Notes under the pieces: model-generated | Told to the model about the DNA's origin: nothing | Database searches by the model: none | The model's input: only the letters and a program-made list of their open reading frames with translations | Shown: positions 16,711 to 28,781 of the stretch, one piece after another | How the letters are laid out: every line of letters starts with the position of its first letter | Position numbering within the stretch: position 1 is the stretch's first letter | Position numbers and translations under genes: made by a program | Assembly (NCBI RefSeq): GCF_900102505.1 | Contig: NZ_FMVT01000006.1 | Coordinates: forward strand, 124,001-188,000 | Direction: 5' to 3' | DNA length: 64,000 nt | Source: Paracoccus tibetensis | GTDB taxonomy: Bacteria > Pseudomonadota > Alphaproteobacteria > Rhodobacterales > Rhodobacteraceae

Positions 16711-18624
16711 CTAGGCTTGCGGATTGTCCGCTTCCTCGCGACGCCCGAGGCCGATACGGCGCAGGGCCGCGCCGACCTCGTCGAGGATCACCGGGTCGTC
16801 GATGGTGGCGGGCGTCTTCACCTCCTCGCCATCCGCGATCTTGCACATGGTCGCGCGCAGGATCTTGCCCGAGCGGGTCTTCGGCAGGCGCTCGACGATG
16901 CAGGCGCTCTTGAAGGCGGCCACCGGGCCGATCTGGTCGCGGACCATGCGGACGACCTCGGCGATGATCTGCTCGTGCGGGGTCTCGACACCCTTCTTCA
17001 GGCAGAGGAGCCCAAGGGGCGCCTGGCCCTTCAGCGGGTCGGACACGCCGATCACGGCGCATTCGGCGACGGCCGGATGGGCGGCGAGGACCTCCTCCAT
17101 CGCGCCGGTCGAGAGGCGGTGGCCCGCCACGTTGATCACGTCGTCGGTGCGCGCCATGATGTAGAGATAGCCGTCCTCGTCCACATAGCCCGCATCCCCC
17201 GTCTCGTAGAAGCCGGGGAAATGCGACAGGTAGGCCTTGCGGAAGCGGTCCTCGGCGTTCCAGAGCGTCGGCAGCGTGCCCGGCGGCAACGGCAGGCGGA
17301 TGGCGATGGCGCCGAGCGTGCCCGGCGGCACGGGCTCGCCCGTCTCGTCCAGCACCTGCACGTCATAGCCCGGCATCGCGACCGAGGGGCTGCCCTTCTT
17401 CTGCGGCAGCAACTCGACCCCCAGGGGGTTGGCGGCGATGGCCCAGCCCGTCTCGGTCTGCCACCAGTGGTCGATCACCGGCACGCCCAGCTTCTCGGCC
17501 GCCCAGGCCACGGTGTCGGGATCGGCGCGCTCGCCGGCGAGGAACAGCGCCTTGAGGCCCGAGATGTCGTGATCGCAGATCAGCGCGCCCTCGGGATCGT
17601 CGCGGCGGACCGCGCGGATCGCGGTGGGGGCGGTGAAGAAGCTGCTGACGCCATGCTCGGCGATCACGCGCCAGAAGGTGCCGGCGTCGGGGGTGCCGAC
17701 CGGCTTGCCCTCGAAGACGATGGTGGTGGCGCCGGCCAGCAGCGGGCCGTAGCAGATGTAGCTGTGCCCGACCACCCAGCCCACGTCCGACGCCGCCCAG
17801 AAGACGTCGCCCGCGCCGATGTCGTAGATGTGGCGCATGGACCAGGCCAGCGCGACCATGTGCCCGGCGGTGTGACGCACCACGCCCTTAGGCTGGCCGG
17901 TCGTGCCCGAGGTATAGAGGACATAGGCCGGATGGTTGCCCGCCACCGGCACGCAGTCGGCCGGCGCGACGCCGGCCTGGAAGCCGTGCCAGTCGAGGTC
18001 GCGGCCGGGGATGAGGGCGGCAACCTCCTGTTCCCGCTGGAAGATCACGCAGAAGTCGGGCTTGTGCCGCGCCTCGTCGATGGCGCGGTCGAGAAGGGGC
18101 TTGTAATGGACCACGCGCCCCGGCTCGAGCCCGCAGGAGGCCGCGATGATCGCCTTGGGCCGCGCGTCGTCGATGCGGACCGCCAGCTCATGGGCCGCGA
18201 AGCCGCCGAAGACGACCGAGTGGATGGCGCCTAGCCGGGCGCAGGCCAGCATCGCCTCCAGCGCCTCGGGGACCATCGGCATGTAGATGATGACGGTGTC
18301 GCCGGGCGCGATGCCGCGGGCGCGAAGGGCGCCGGCGAGGCTGGCGACGCGTGCCTGAAGCTGCGCGTAGGTCAGCTTGTGGACGCTGCCGCTGATCGGG
18401 CTGTCATGGATGATGGCGAGGCGGTCGCCATGCCCAGCCTCCACGTGGCGGTCCACGGCGTTCCAGCAGGTGTTGCCCATCGCGTCGGCGAACCACTCGC
18501 CGGCCGGGCCGGTGTCGGTGAAGGCGCGGGACGGCGGGCGGGTCCAGTCGATGGCGGTGGCAGCCTGCATCCAGAACGCCTCGGGATCGGCCTTCCAGCC
18601 CTCGTAGATGTCGCGATAGGTCAT
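16711..18624 (-). CDS. prpE: Propionyl-CoA synthetase (acyl-CoA synthetase PrpE)
   Basis: A 637-residue AMP-forming acyl-CoA synthetase. It contains the P-loop-like YTSGTTGQPKGV motif, the adenylate motif DHWWQTETG, the hinge GRT-like MARTDDVINVAGHR and the C-terminal acetylatable lysine in PKTRSGKILR. The segment SCGLEPGRVVHYKPLLDRAI is typical of PrpE and separates it from acetyl-CoA synthetase. It activates propionate (and probably acetate) for entry to the methylmalonyl or methylcitrate route. No prp or pcc genes are nearby. The start MTYRDIYEGW matches the family N-terminus. Confidence 0.88.
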   Translation of the reverse strand: MTYRDIYEGWKADPEAFWMQAATAIDWTRPPSRAFTDTGPAGEWFADAMGNTCWNAVDRHVEAGHGDRLAIIHDSPISGSVHKLTYAQLQARVASLAGALRARGIAPGDTVIIYMPMVPEALEAMLACARLGAIHSVVFGGFAAHELAVRIDDARPKAIIAASCGLEPGRVVHYKPLLDRAIDEARHKPDFCVIFQREQEVAALIPGRDLDWHGFQAGVAPADCVPVAGNHPAYVLYTSGTTGQPKGVVRHTAGHMVALAWSMRHIYDIGAGDVFWAASDVGWVVGHSYICYGPLLAGATTIVFEGKPVGTPDAGTFWRVIAEHGVSSFFTAPTAIRAVRRDDPEGALICDHDISGLKALFLAGERADPDTVAWAAEKLGVPVIDHWWQTETGWAIAANPLGVELLPQKKGSPSVAMPGYDVQVLDETGEPVPPGTLGAIAIRLPLPPGTLPTLWNAEDRFRKAYLSHFPGFYETGDAGYVDEDGYLYIMARTDDVINVAGHRLSTGAMEEVLAAHPAVAECAVIGVSDPLKGQAPLGLLCLKKGVETPHEQIIAEVVRMVRDQIGPVAAFKSACIVERLPKTRSGKILRATMCKIADGEEVKTPATIDDPVILDEVGAALRRIGLGRREEADNPQA

Positions 18625-18805
18625 GACGCCCCTCCCTGGCCCTGATGATTTGTGTCGCAGGAAGGGGCGGTTCGCGCAACTCTGTTAGCGGCCGTCCGCC
18701 AAGCGGATCAGCCGCGGCTGGCCCTTGCGGCCGCCAGGTGCGGGATGCGCCTTTGCAAAGATGCTGCAGGCGCGAACTGACGGCGCCGTCGCCCCGCGGC
18801 TTTGC

Positions 18806-18833
18806 AAAATGGGCGCGCCTATGCGGCGCGCCC
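18806..18833 (-). terminator. Terminator downstream of maeB
   Basis: On the reverse strand a perfect 9-bp stem, GGGCGCGCC with its complement (18825-18833 and 18811-18819) and a 5-nt loop, is followed by ATTTTG. It starts 8 bp after the maeB stop, in the correct place and orientation. Confidence 0.75.
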
Positions 18834-18840
18834 TGATTCG

Positions 18841-21120
<2,280 letters not shown>

Positions 21121-21145
21121 CTTTGTCCCGCCAGTTCTGCAAATA

Positions 21146-21163
21146 TGGTTTACCGTTAAACCA
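21146..21163. promoter_or_regulatory. Operator-like palindrome between maeB and cdd
   Basis: TGGTTTA (21146-21152) and TAAACCA (21157-21163) form a perfect inverted repeat with a 4-nt centre. It is 26 bp from the maeB start and 89 bp from cdd. AT-rich dyads of this kind are typical of GntR- or LacI-type operators. Its position favours control of maeB. The regulator is not in the window. Confidence 0.5.
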
Positions 21164-21251
21164 GATTTCCGCGAGTGAACAGGCGTCAACCACCCGCTTG
21201 CGCCTTGCGGCGCGGGGGCGCAGAAATGGGCGCATGCAACACGAGGGAACG

Positions 21252-21644
21252 ATGTCACTTCTGGATGCGGCGCGCGAAGTGCGCGAGCGGGCCTATGTGC
21301 CCTATTCCAAGTTCAAGGTCGGCGCGGCAATCCGCGGCGCCTCGGGGCAGGTTTATCGCGGCTGCAATGTCGAGAACGTCGCCTATCCCGAGGGGACCTG
21401 CGCCGAGGCCGGCGCCATCGCCGCCATGGTCGCGGCCGGCGAGACCGAACTGGTCGAGGTCGCGGTGATCGCGGACAGCCCGAGCCCCGTGCCGCCTTGC
21501 GGCGGCTGCCGGCAGAAGCTGGCCGAGTTCGGGCGCGGCGCGGTGCCGGTGACGCTCGCCACGACCGATGGCGGCATCTTCGAGACCACGATCGAGGCGC
21601 TGCTGCCCGGCAGCTTCGACATCGGCCACATGGCCCGCACATGA
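21252..21644 (+). CDS. cdd: Cytidine deaminase
   Basis: Homotetrameric zinc enzyme that turns (deoxy)cytidine into (deoxy)uridine. The 130-residue protein has both parts of the deaminase signature: TCAEAGAI with zinc ligand Cys50 and proton-shuttle Glu52, and PPCGGCRQ with zinc ligands Cys83 and Cys86. Length fits the small tetrameric class. ATG 21252 has CGAGGGA upstream and starts the usual MSLLDAAREVRERAYVPYS; an in-frame extension upstream is not needed. First gene of a five-gene coupled operon: its stop overlaps the deoA start (ATGA). Confidence 0.94.
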   Translation: MSLLDAAREVRERAYVPYSKFKVGAAIRGASGQVYRGCNVENVAYPEGTCAEAGAIAAMVAAGETELVEVAVIADSPSPVPPCGGCRQKLAEFGRGAVPVTLATTDGGIFETTIEALLPGSFDIGHMART

Positions 21645-22921
21645 CCGACCCGCGCCCGGTGATCGCGGCGGTGCGCGACGGGCGCGGCCTCGACGGGCCG
21701 GGCGCGGCGCTGATCGCGCAGGGCCTGGCCGACGGCTCGGTCAGCGACGCGCAGGCCGGGGCCTTCGCGATGGCGGTGCTCACGCGCGGGATCGGGCCGA
21801 AGGGGCGCGTCGCGCTGACCCGCGCCATGCGCGATTCGGGCGACGTGCTGCAATGGGACCTTGGCGGGCCGGTCGTCGACAAGCACTCGACGGGCGGCAT
21901 CGGGGACACGGTCAGCCTGATCCTCGCGCCGCTGCTGGCCGCCTGCGGCTGCTATGTCCCGATGATCTCGGGGCGCGGGCTGGGCCATACCGGCGGCACG
22001 CTGGACAAGCTGGAGGCGATCCCCGGCTTTCTCTGCGAGCAGTCCGAGGACGCCTTCCGCCGCATCACCCGGCAGGTCGGCTGCGCCATCGTCGCCGCCT
22101 CTGGCGAGTTCGCGCCGGCCGACCGGCGGCTCTACGCGATCCGCGACGAAAGCGGGACGGTGGAGTCGATCGACCTGATCACCGCCTCGATCCTGTCCAA
22201 GAAGCTGGCGGCGGGGCTGGATGCGCTGGTGCTAGACGTCAAGGCCGGCTCGGGTGCGTTCCTGCGCACGGCCGAGGCCTCCAAGCGCTTGGCCGAGGCG
22301 CTGGTCGAGACGTCGAACGGCGCCGGCTGCCGGACCGCGGCGCTGATCACCGACATGGACCAGCCACTGGCCCGCAGCGCCGGCAACGGGCTGGAGGTGG
22401 CCGAGGCCATTCGTGTCCTGCGCGGTGAGGCCGGCGCGCTGCGCGATCTGACCCTCGCGCTGGCGGCCGAGGCGCTGACCCTTGCCGGGCGGGACACGGA
22501 TGGCCTTGCGGCGGCGCTGGACCGCGGCGCTGCGGCCGAGCGTTTCGCGCGCATGGTTGCCGCCCAGGGTGGGCCGCGCGATCTGCTGGACCGGCCCGAG
22601 GCGCATCTGCCCGCCGCCCCCGTGATCCGCCCGGTCCCCGCGCCGGAGGGCCGCGTCGCCCGGATCGAGGTCGCCGCGCTCGGCCATGCGGTCGTCGCGC
22701 TTGGCGGCGGGCGCGTGCGCGCGGGCGAGCGGATCGACCACCGCGTCGGCCTGTCTGATCTCGCCAAGCTGGGCGAGGCGGTCGGCACGCGCCCGCTGGC
22801 GATGGTCCATGCCGCCGACGACACGGCTGCCGAGATCGCCATTGCCGCGGTGCAGGCCGCCTATGACCTGGGCGAGGACGGGGCCGCCGGGCCGCTGATC
22901 CGCGAAAGGCTCCGCCCATGA
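21641..22921 (+). CDS. deoA: Thymidine phosphorylase
   Basis: A 426-residue phosphorylase that splits thymidine or deoxyuridine with phosphate into base and deoxyribose-1-phosphate. The family signature is present as [14 protein letters not shown] near residue 80, with the phosphate-binding [19 protein letters not shown] about 30 residues later. Length is typical. The start overlaps the cdd stop and the stop overlaps the deoB start, each by 4 bp. In the operon it acts between Cdd (which provides deoxyuridine) and DeoB (which isomerises the sugar phosphate). Confidence 0.94.
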   Translation: MTDPRPVIAAVRDGRGLDGPGAALIAQGLADGSVSDAQAGAFAMAVLTRGIGPKGRVALTRAMRDSGDVLQWDLGGPVVDKHSTGGIGDTVSLILAPLLAACGCYVPMISGRGLGHTGGTLDKLEAIPGFLCEQSEDAFRRITRQVGCAIVAASGEFAPADRRLYAIRDESGTVESIDLITASILSKKLAAGLDALVLDVKAGSGAFLRTAEASKRLAEALVETSNGAGCRTAALITDMDQPLARSAGNGLEVAEAIRVLRGEAGALRDLTLALAAEALTLAGRDTDGLAAALDRGAAAERFARMVAAQGGPRDLLDRPEAHLPAAPVIRPVPAPEGRVARIEVAALGHAVVALGGGRVRAGERIDHRVGLSDLAKLGEAVGTRPLAMVHAADDTAAEIAIAAVQAAYDLGEDGAAGPLIRERLRP

Positions 22922-24096
22922 GCCGTGCCTTTCTGATCGTCATGGACAGCGTCGGCATCGGCGGCGCCCCTGACGCGGACAGCTTCTTCAACGACGGCCT
23001 GCCCGATACCGGCGCCAACACCGTCGGCCATATCGCCGCCGCCCGGCCGCTGGAGATGCCGACCCTCGCCAGCCTCGGCCTCGGCTCCGCGGTGCGGCTT
23101 GCGTCGGGCGTCGTGGCGCCGGGGCTGACGGTGCCGCCCGCCGGCCTCTGGGGCGCCGCGACCGAGATCTCGCGGGGCAAGGACACCCCCTCGGGCCATT
23201 GGGAGATCGCCGGCGTGCCGGTGCCGTGGGAGTGGCACTTCTTCCCCGATACCCATCCCGCCTTTCCGCCCGAGGTGACCGCACGCATCTGCCAGCTCGC
23301 CGGCAGCGACGGCATCCTCGGCGATTGCCACGCCTCGGGCACCGGGATCATCGATGCCGAGGGCGCGGCGCATCTGCGGACCGGGCGCCCCATCTGCTAC
23401 ACCTCGGCCGACAGCGTGCTGCAGATCGCCGCGCATGAGGAGGCTTTCGGCCTCGACCGCCTAATCGCGCTCTGCCAAGCGCTGGCACCCATGCTGCACG
23501 GGATGCGCGTCGGCCGCGTCATCGCCCGGCCCTTCACCGGCCAGCTGGGCGCGTTCCAGCGCACCGCCAACCGCCGCGACTTCGCCATCGCCCCGCCGGG
23601 CCGCACGATCCTCGACATCGCCCAGGCCGAAGGCCGCATCACCCATGCCGTCGGCAAGATCGGAGACATCTTCAGCCATCGCGGCATCACCCATCTGCAC
23701 AAAGGCGCCTCGGATGCCGTGCTCGCCGATCACCTGCTGCGCCTGGCGGACACGTCCGAGGAGGGCAGCCTGACCTTCGCCAATTTCGTCGAGTTCGACA
23801 GCAACTTCGGCCACCGCCGCGACATTCCCGGCTATGCGGGGCAGCTGGAATGGTTCGACACCGTCGCCGCCCGGCTGATCGCGGCGCTGCGCCCCGGCGA
23901 TCTGGCCGTCTTCACCGCCGATCACGGCAACGATCCCAGCTGGGGCGGCACCGACCATACGCGCGAGCGTGTCCCCGTCCTGATCCACGGCGCCGGCACC
24001 GGCGAGGTCGGCCATGTCGCCTTCGCCGATATCGGCGCCTCGGTCCTGGCCCATCTCGGCCTGCCCGCCCCCGACCACGGAAGGTCCTTCCTGTGA
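22918..24096 (+). CDS. deoB: Phosphopentomutase
   Basis: Alkaline-phosphatase-superfamily mutase that converts (deoxy)ribose-1-phosphate to the 5-phosphate, feeding nucleoside sugars to central metabolism. The 392-residue protein begins with the metal-binding [13 protein letters not shown] and has [13 protein letters not shown] (around residues 88-100) and the C-terminal [18 protein letters not shown] metal site. Length agrees with DeoB. It is coupled by overlapping start and stop codons to deoA and to add. Confidence 0.94.
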   Translation: MSRAFLIVMDSVGIGGAPDADSFFNDGLPDTGANTVGHIAAARPLEMPTLASLGLGSAVRLASGVVAPGLTVPPAGLWGAATEISRGKDTPSGHWEIAGVPVPWEWHFFPDTHPAFPPEVTARICQLAGSDGILGDCHASGTGIIDAEGAAHLRTGRPICYTSADSVLQIAAHEEAFGLDRLIALCQALAPMLHGMRVGRVIARPFTGQLGAFQRTANRRDFAIAPPGRTILDIAQAEGRITHAVGKIGDIFSHRGITHLHKGASDAVLADHLLRLADTSEEGSLTFANFVEFDSNFGHRRDIPGYAGQLEWFDTVAARLIAALRPGDLAVFTADHGNDPSWGGTDHTRERVPVLIHGAGTGEVGHVAFADIGASVLAHLGLPAPDHGRSFL

Positions 24097-25052
24097 AGAA
24101 GATTGAACTGCATCTGCATCTGGAGGGCGCCGCGCCACCCGCCTTCATCCGCGCCCTCGCGCAGGAGAAGGGCGCCGACCTCTCCGGCGTCTTCGACGAA
24201 CGCGGCCACTACGCCTATGACGGCTTCAAGGGCTTTCTCGCATGCTACGAGGCCGCGACCAGCGTCCTCAAGACCCCCGCCGACTATGCGCGCCTTCTGG
24301 GAGAAGTGCTGGAACGCTCGGCCGAGGAGGGGGTGATCTATACCGAATTCTTCGTCTCGCCCGAGTTCTGCGGCGGCGGCGACGTGGCGGCCTGGCGCGA
24401 CTACCTCGCCGCCATGACCGAGGTCGCGGACAAGGCGCGCGAGCAGGGCATCGACAGCCGCGGCATCGTCACCATCATCCGCCATTTCGGCGCCGACCGC
24501 GCCAGGAAGACCGCTCTCTGCGCCGCCGAGACCGCGGGGACCTGGATCACCGGTTTCGGCATGGGCGGGGCCGAGCAGGTCGGCCGCGCCACCGACTACG
24601 CTTGGAGCTACGACTGCGCCCGCGAGGCCAGGCTCGGCCTCACCTGCCATGCCGGGGAATGGGGCGGGCCGACCAGCATCCGCGATGCGCTGGCCCTCGG
24701 CTGCACCCGCATCGGCCATGGCGTGCAGGCCATCGAGGACGAAGGCCTCATGCGCGATCTGCGCGACAAGGACATCACGCTCGAGGTCTGCCCCGGCTCG
24801 AACGTCGCGCTCGGCGTCTATCCGGGCTGCTCCGCCCACCCCATCGCACGGCTTGCCGATGCAGGCCTTCGCGTCACCGTCTCGACCGACGATCCGCCCT
24901 TCTTCCACACCACGATGCGCCATGAATACGACCGGCTTGCATCCACCTTTGGCTGGGGCGATACCGAGTTCCGCCAGATCAACCGCTTCGCCGCCGAGGC
25001 CGCCTTCTGCGACGCCGCCACGCGCGAAGGACTTCTGAAGGAATTTGCCTGA
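24093..25052 (+). CDS. add: Adenosine deaminase
   Basis: A 319-residue zinc hydrolase that deaminates adenosine or deoxyadenosine to inosine. It has the N-terminal zinc pair ELHLHLEGA (residues 4-12), the catalytic CHAGEWGG (near 186-193), the RIGHGVQAI histidine (near 208-216) and STDDPPFF with the last zinc aspartate. It starts with GTG overlapping the deoB stop (GTGA), consistent with the coupling seen in the rest of the operon. Adenine deaminase of the same fold is an alternative, but the context of nucleoside salvage supports Add. Confidence 0.88.
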   Translation: MKKIELHLHLEGAAPPAFIRALAQEKGADLSGVFDERGHYAYDGFKGFLACYEAATSVLKTPADYARLLGEVLERSAEEGVIYTEFFVSPEFCGGGDVAAWRDYLAAMTEVADKAREQGIDSRGIVTIIRHFGADRARKTALCAAETAGTWITGFGMGGAEQVGRATDYAWSYDCAREARLGLTCHAGEWGGPTSIRDALALGCTRIGHGVQAIEDEGLMRDLRDKDITLEVCPGSNVALGVYPGCSAHPIARLADAGLRVTVSTDDPPFFHTTMRHEYDRLASTFGWGDTEFRQINRFAAEAAFCDAATREGLLKEFA

Positions 25053-25681
25053 TGCAGCACCTCACCATCGTCGATCACCCGCTGGTGCAGCACAAGCTGT
25101 CGATCATGCGCCAGAAGGACGTCTCGACCGCGGGCTTCCGGCGCCTGCTGCGCGAGATCAGCCTGCTTCTGGCCTACGAGGTCACGCGCGAGCTGGAGCT
25201 GACGATGATGCGCATCGAGACCCCGTTGACCGAGATGGACGCCCCCACGCTGGAGGGCAAGAAGCTGGCCCTCATCTCGATCCTGCGGGCGGGCAACGGC
25301 CTCCTGGACGGGATACTCGAGCTGATCCCCGGCGCACGGGTGGGCTTTGTCGGCCTCTACCGCGATCCCGAGACGCTGAAGCCGGTCGAATACTACTGCA
25401 AGGTGCCGAAGGAACTGGACGCCCGCATGACGATCGTCGTCGATCCGATGCTGGCGACGGGCAATTCCTCGGTCGCGGCCATCGACATGCTGAAGGAGCG
25501 GGGCGCCAAGAACCTGCGCTTCCTCTGTCTTCTGGCCGCGCCCGAGGGGGTCGAGCGGATGCGGCAGGCCCATCCGGACGTGCCGATCTTCACCGCCTCG
25601 CTGGACGAGCGGCTGGACGATCACGGCTACATCGTGCCGGGCCTCGGCGATGCCGGGGACCGGATGTTCGGCACGAAGTAG
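25052..25681 (+). CDS. upp: Uracil phosphoribosyltransferase
   Basis: A 209-residue enzyme that makes UMP from uracil and PRPP. Typical features are the N-terminal [17 protein letters not shown], the PRPP-binding loop [17 protein letters not shown] (residues about 129-145) and the C-terminal uracil-binding [17 protein letters not shown]. It closes the cdd-deoA-deoB-add-upp unit; its ATG shares one base with the add stop. Together the five proteins convert pyrimidine and purine nucleosides to UMP, inosine and pentose-5-phosphate. Confidence 0.95.
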   Translation: MQHLTIVDHPLVQHKLSIMRQKDVSTAGFRRLLREISLLLAYEVTRELELTMMRIETPLTEMDAPTLEGKKLALISILRAGNGLLDGILELIPGARVGFVGLYRDPETLKPVEYYCKVPKELDARMTIVVDPMLATGNSSVAAIDMLKERGAKNLRFLCLLAAPEGVERMRQAHPDVPIFTASLDERLDDHGYIVPGLGDAGDRMFGTK

Positions 25682-25746
25682 GGCCGGCTTAACTGCCTGT
25701 TCACGACTTTCGGCTAGAAGTCCGAAAGGATCACCGGGATGGGCAG

Positions 25747-26727
25747 ATGACACGCCTCTGGCAGCTTCTCTTTCTATGCGCCGCAGGGCCCGCCCTTGCG
25801 GCGCCGGTCCCTCCGCCGCCTGCGGATTTCGCGGGGGCGCAGTATATCGACGGCCAGGGATGCGTCTTCACCCGGACGGGCGATGGCTGGAGCCCGCGGC
25901 CCGACCCGGCAGGCGGCCAGCTCTGCGGCTTTCCGCCCTCGCTGGACGTCCGCCGCCTCGACCCCGACACGGTGGACGTGCTGCCGCCGCTGAACCCGCC
26001 GCCCCCGGCCGACCCGGCCGCCATCCTGGCCGAGCGTCTGGCGGAAGAGCTGCGGCGCGCCGACATCGACGGGCAGACCCTGGCGCCGCCCGACCTGCCG
26101 AAGGGCCGCCCCGATCCCATGCTGACCGAGCTGTCGACCATGGTCGAGGCATCGGGCGCCGTGACCTCCAGCCTTGCCACGCTGACAGGCGCGCCAAGCG
26201 ACATCTGCCTCCGCATGGGCTACCGGATGGAGCCGCTGCCGGACGGGCAGCGCGACCCCACCGGCCTCTGTCCGGGCCTGCGACCGCCAACGCCGGAGCC
26301 GCGTCATTCCGTCGGCGCCGCGCAGCGCGTCGCGGCCTCCGACCCGGTTTCGCCCGCCACGCCAGCTGCGGCCGAAGCGACCTCCCAGCCCGCCCGGCCG
26401 GCACGGGCGCGCCCGGCGGCGGCCCCCGCCCCGGCCCGGCCCGCGGCAGTACGGCCCGCGGCGCCAGCCCCGGCCCGCGAGGCGGCTCAGCAGGATGTCG
26501 AGATGATCCCGGCGAGCGCGCGCTTCGTGCAGATCGGCAGCTTCACCGAGGCAGCGGCGGCCGATGCCGCGATCCGCGCGCTGACGGCGCAGGGACTGCC
26601 CGCCGCGCGCGGCAAGTCCAGCGCGGGCATAGCCGTGATGGCCGGGCCCTTCGCGGATCGCCGCTCGCTGATCGCGGCGCTCAGCCGCCTGCGCGCCGGC
26701 GGCTGGCCCGGCGCGACAGCCCGCTGA
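25747..26727 (+). CDS. SPOR-domain periplasmic protein
   Basis: A 326-residue secreted protein. A signal peptide is visible (about residues 1-19, ending GPALA-AP). The middle is low-complexity, with a long Ala/Pro/Arg stretch at about 205-250 that looks like a flexible linker. The C-terminal 70 residues (from SARFVQIGSFTEAAAADAA) form a SPOR domain, which binds denuded glycan strands at the division septum. The N-terminal domain (about 25-190, with four cysteines) is not recognised. Likely an envelope or division-site protein. Its stop abuts the convergent hemE stop. Confidence 0.8.
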   Translation: MTRLWQLLFLCAAGPALAAPVPPPPADFAGAQYIDGQGCVFTRTGDGWSPRPDPAGGQLCGFPPSLDVRRLDPDTVDVLPPLNPPPPADPAAILAERLAEELRRADIDGQTLAPPDLPKGRPDPMLTELSTMVEASGAVTSSLATLTGAPSDICLRMGYRMEPLPDGQRDPTGLCPGLRPPTPEPRHSVGAAQRVAASDPVSPATPAAAEATSQPARPARARPAAAPAPARPAAVRPAAPAPAREAAQQDVEMIPASARFVQIGSFTEAAAADAAIRALTAQGLPAARGKSSAGIAVMAGPFADRRSLIAALSRLRAGGWPGATAR

Positions 26728-27756
26728 TCAGGCGCTGCGTACAGCCGCGATCATGGCAGCCACGTTCTCGGGATCGGCATCCGGCGTGATTCCATGCCCG
26801 AGATTGAAGATATGCGGACCGCCGCGCAGCGCTCGCGTGATCCGCTGTGCCTCGGCGACCAGATCAGGACCGCCCGTCACCATGTGTCGCGGGTCCAGAT
26901 TGCCTTGGACGCATCCGTCGACCTGAACATGGTCCGCCGCCCAATCGGCCGAGACCGAATTGTCCAGCGCCACGCAGTCGGCCCCCGTCGCGCGGGCAAA
27001 GCCGACGTAGCGCTCGCCGGCCTCGCGCGGGAAGGCGATGATCGGAACATCCGGATGGCGCGCCTTCAGCGCCGCGATGATCGCGCGGGCCGGGGCGATG
27101 GCGAAATCGTCGAAATCCGCTCCCTTGAGGCTGCCGGCCCAGCTGTCGAACAGCTTGACCACCTCGGCGCCCGCGTCGATCTGCGCCGACAGATACTCGA
27201 TCGTGGCCGCCGTGATGCGCTCGATCAGCGCCGAGAAGGCTGCCCGATCCTCGCGCATGAAGGCATGGGCCGGTCCCTGGTCACGCGTGCCGCGCCCCGC
27301 GACCATGTAGGTGGCGACGGTCCAGGGCGCGCCGGCAAAGCCGATCAGCGCCGTCTCCGCCGGCAGTTCGCGCCGCAGGATCTTCAGCGTCTCGTAGATC
27401 GGCGCCAGCCGGTCATGCACATCGGCGGCCGGCTTCAGCGCGGTGACCTCCGCCGCCCGGGTGACGGTGGAAAGGCGCGGCCCCTCGCCGGTCACGAACC
27501 ACAGATCCAGCCCAAGGGCCTGCGGAACAAGAAGGATGTCCGCGAAGAGGATCGCGGCGTCGAAGCCGAAGCGGCGGATCGGCTGCAGCGTGACCTCGGC
27601 CGCAAGTTCGGGGTTGTAGCAGAGCGACAGGAAGTCCCCCGCCTCGGCCCGCGTCGCGCGGTATTCGGGCAGGTAGCGCCCGGCCTGGCGCATCATCCAG
27701 ATCGGCGGGGTCGGCAAGGTCTCGCCCGCGAGGGCACGCAGCAGCAATTTGGTCAT
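26728..27756 (-). CDS. hemE: Uroporphyrinogen decarboxylase
   Basis: Cytoplasmic enzyme of haem and bacteriochlorophyll synthesis that removes four carboxyls from uroporphyrinogen III to give coproporphyrinogen III. The 342-residue protein carries the family N-terminal signature [16 protein letters not shown] (17-32) and the second motif [14 protein letters not shown] (near 146-159). The C-terminus contains [15 protein letters not shown]. Length is normal. It is divergent from hemC across a 73-bp gap, so two adjacent tetrapyrrole steps share a promoter region. Confidence 0.95.
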   Translation of the reverse strand: MTKLLLRALAGETLPTPPIWMMRQAGRYLPEYRATRAEAGDFLSLCYNPELAAEVTLQPIRRFGFDAAILFADILLVPQALGLDLWFVTGEGPRLSTVTRAAEVTALKPAADVHDRLAPIYETLKILRRELPAETALIGFAGAPWTVATYMVAGRGTRDQGPAHAFMREDRAAFSALIERITAATIEYLSAQIDAGAEVVKLFDSWAGSLKGADFDDFAIAPARAIIAALKARHPDVPIIAFPREAGERYVGFARATGADCVALDNSVSADWAADHVQVDGCVQGNLDPRHMVTGGPDLVAEAQRITRALRGGPHIFNLGHGITPDADPENVAAMIAAVRSA

Positions 27757-27829
27757 CTCGCCTCCTGCCGCCCCTTCAAGGCGAGGCGAGGGGCGTTGTC
27801 AAGCGCGGCCCCCCCGGCTATGGGGGCGC

Positions 27830-28771
27830 ATGACCTGGATGCCCGACCCCTCCCGCCCGCTGCGCATCGGAACCCGCGGCTCGGCCCTGGCCCTCGCGCA
27901 GGCGCATGAGACGCGGCAACGCCTGATGGCGGTGCATGGCCTGACGCAGGACGCGTTCGAGATCGTCGTGATCAAGACGACCGGCGACCGCATCACCGAC
28001 CGGCCCCTGAAGGAGATCGGCGGCAAAGGCCTCTTCACGCGCGAGATCGAGGACGCCCTGAGCGGGGGCGCCATCGACATCGCCGTGCACTCGATGAAGG
28101 ATATGCCGACGCTGCAACCCGAGGGGCTGGTCATCGACTGCCTGCTGCCGCGCGAGGACGTGCGCGACGCCTTCATCAGCGAGCGCTTCGGCGCAATCGA
28201 CGAACTGCCGCAAGGCACGGTCGTTGGCTCATCCAGCCTGCGGCGCCGGGCACAGCTTGCGCATCGCCGGCCGGACCTGCGCCTCGTGGAGTTTCGCGGC
28301 AATGTCCAGACGCGCCTGACGAAGCTGGCGGACGGGGTGGCCGATGCGACCTTCCTGGCGATGGCGGGGCTGTCGCGGCTCGGCCTGCCCGAGATCGCGC
28401 GCGGGGCGATCTCGCCCGACGAGATGCTGCCCGCCGTGGCGCAAGGCGCCATCGGCATCGAGCGGCGCAAAGAGGATGATGGCGTTGCGCGGCTGCTCGC
28501 GCCCATCGATGACGGCGCGACGAGCCTGCGCATCCAGGCCGAGCGCGCCTATCTGGCAAGGCTCGATGGCTCCTGCCAGACCCCTATCGCGGGGCTGGCC
28601 GAGCTGGAGGGCGAGCGCCTGCGGCTTCGGGGCGAGATCCTCAGCCCCGACGGCCGGTTGTCCTTCTGCGGAGAGCGGCACGGCCCTGCGTCGGACGGCG
28701 AGGCGATGGGCCGGGATCTGGCCGAGGAGCTTCTCGGCCGCGCCGGCTCCGACTTCCTAGCCGCCGGCTGA
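27830..28771 (+). CDS. hemC: Hydroxymethylbilane synthase (porphobilinogen deaminase)
   Basis: Joins four porphobilinogens into hydroxymethylbilane, using a covalent dipyrromethane cofactor. The 313-residue protein has RIGTRGSALALAQA near the N-terminus, HSMKDMPT in the catalytic cleft, SSSLRRRAQLA and the cofactor cysteine Cys249 in DGSCQTPIAG. Starts at 27830 and 27839 are both possible; 27830 is chosen because GGGG lies upstream and it gives a plausible leader. It converges on lexA, with a GC hairpin over the stop codon. Confidence 0.93.
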   Translation: MTWMPDPSRPLRIGTRGSALALAQAHETRQRLMAVHGLTQDAFEIVVIKTTGDRITDRPLKEIGGKGLFTREIEDALSGGAIDIAVHSMKDMPTLQPEGLVIDCLLPREDVRDAFISERFGAIDELPQGTVVGSSSLRRRAQLAHRRPDLRLVEFRGNVQTRLTKLADGVADATFLAMAGLSRLGLPEIARGAISPDEMLPAVAQGAIGIERRKEDDGVARLLAPIDDGATSLRIQAERAYLARLDGSCQTPIAGLAELEGERLRLRGEILSPDGRLSFCGERHGPASDGEAMGRDLAEELLGRAGSDFLAAG

Positions 28772-28779
28772 GGCCGGCG
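28762..28779. terminator. Possible bidirectional terminator between hemC and lexA
   Basis: CGCCGGC (28762-28768) and GCCGGCG (28773-28779) make a perfect 7-bp stem with a 4-nt loop across the hemC stop and just before the lexA stop. There is no T-run, so termination is only a guess from position between convergent genes. Confidence 0.4.
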
Positions 28780-28781
28780 CC

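Noticed and set aside
25690-25705. TTAA-N7-TTCA before the SPOR gene as a CtrA site
   Set aside because: Only one half-site is intact, which is expected by chance.
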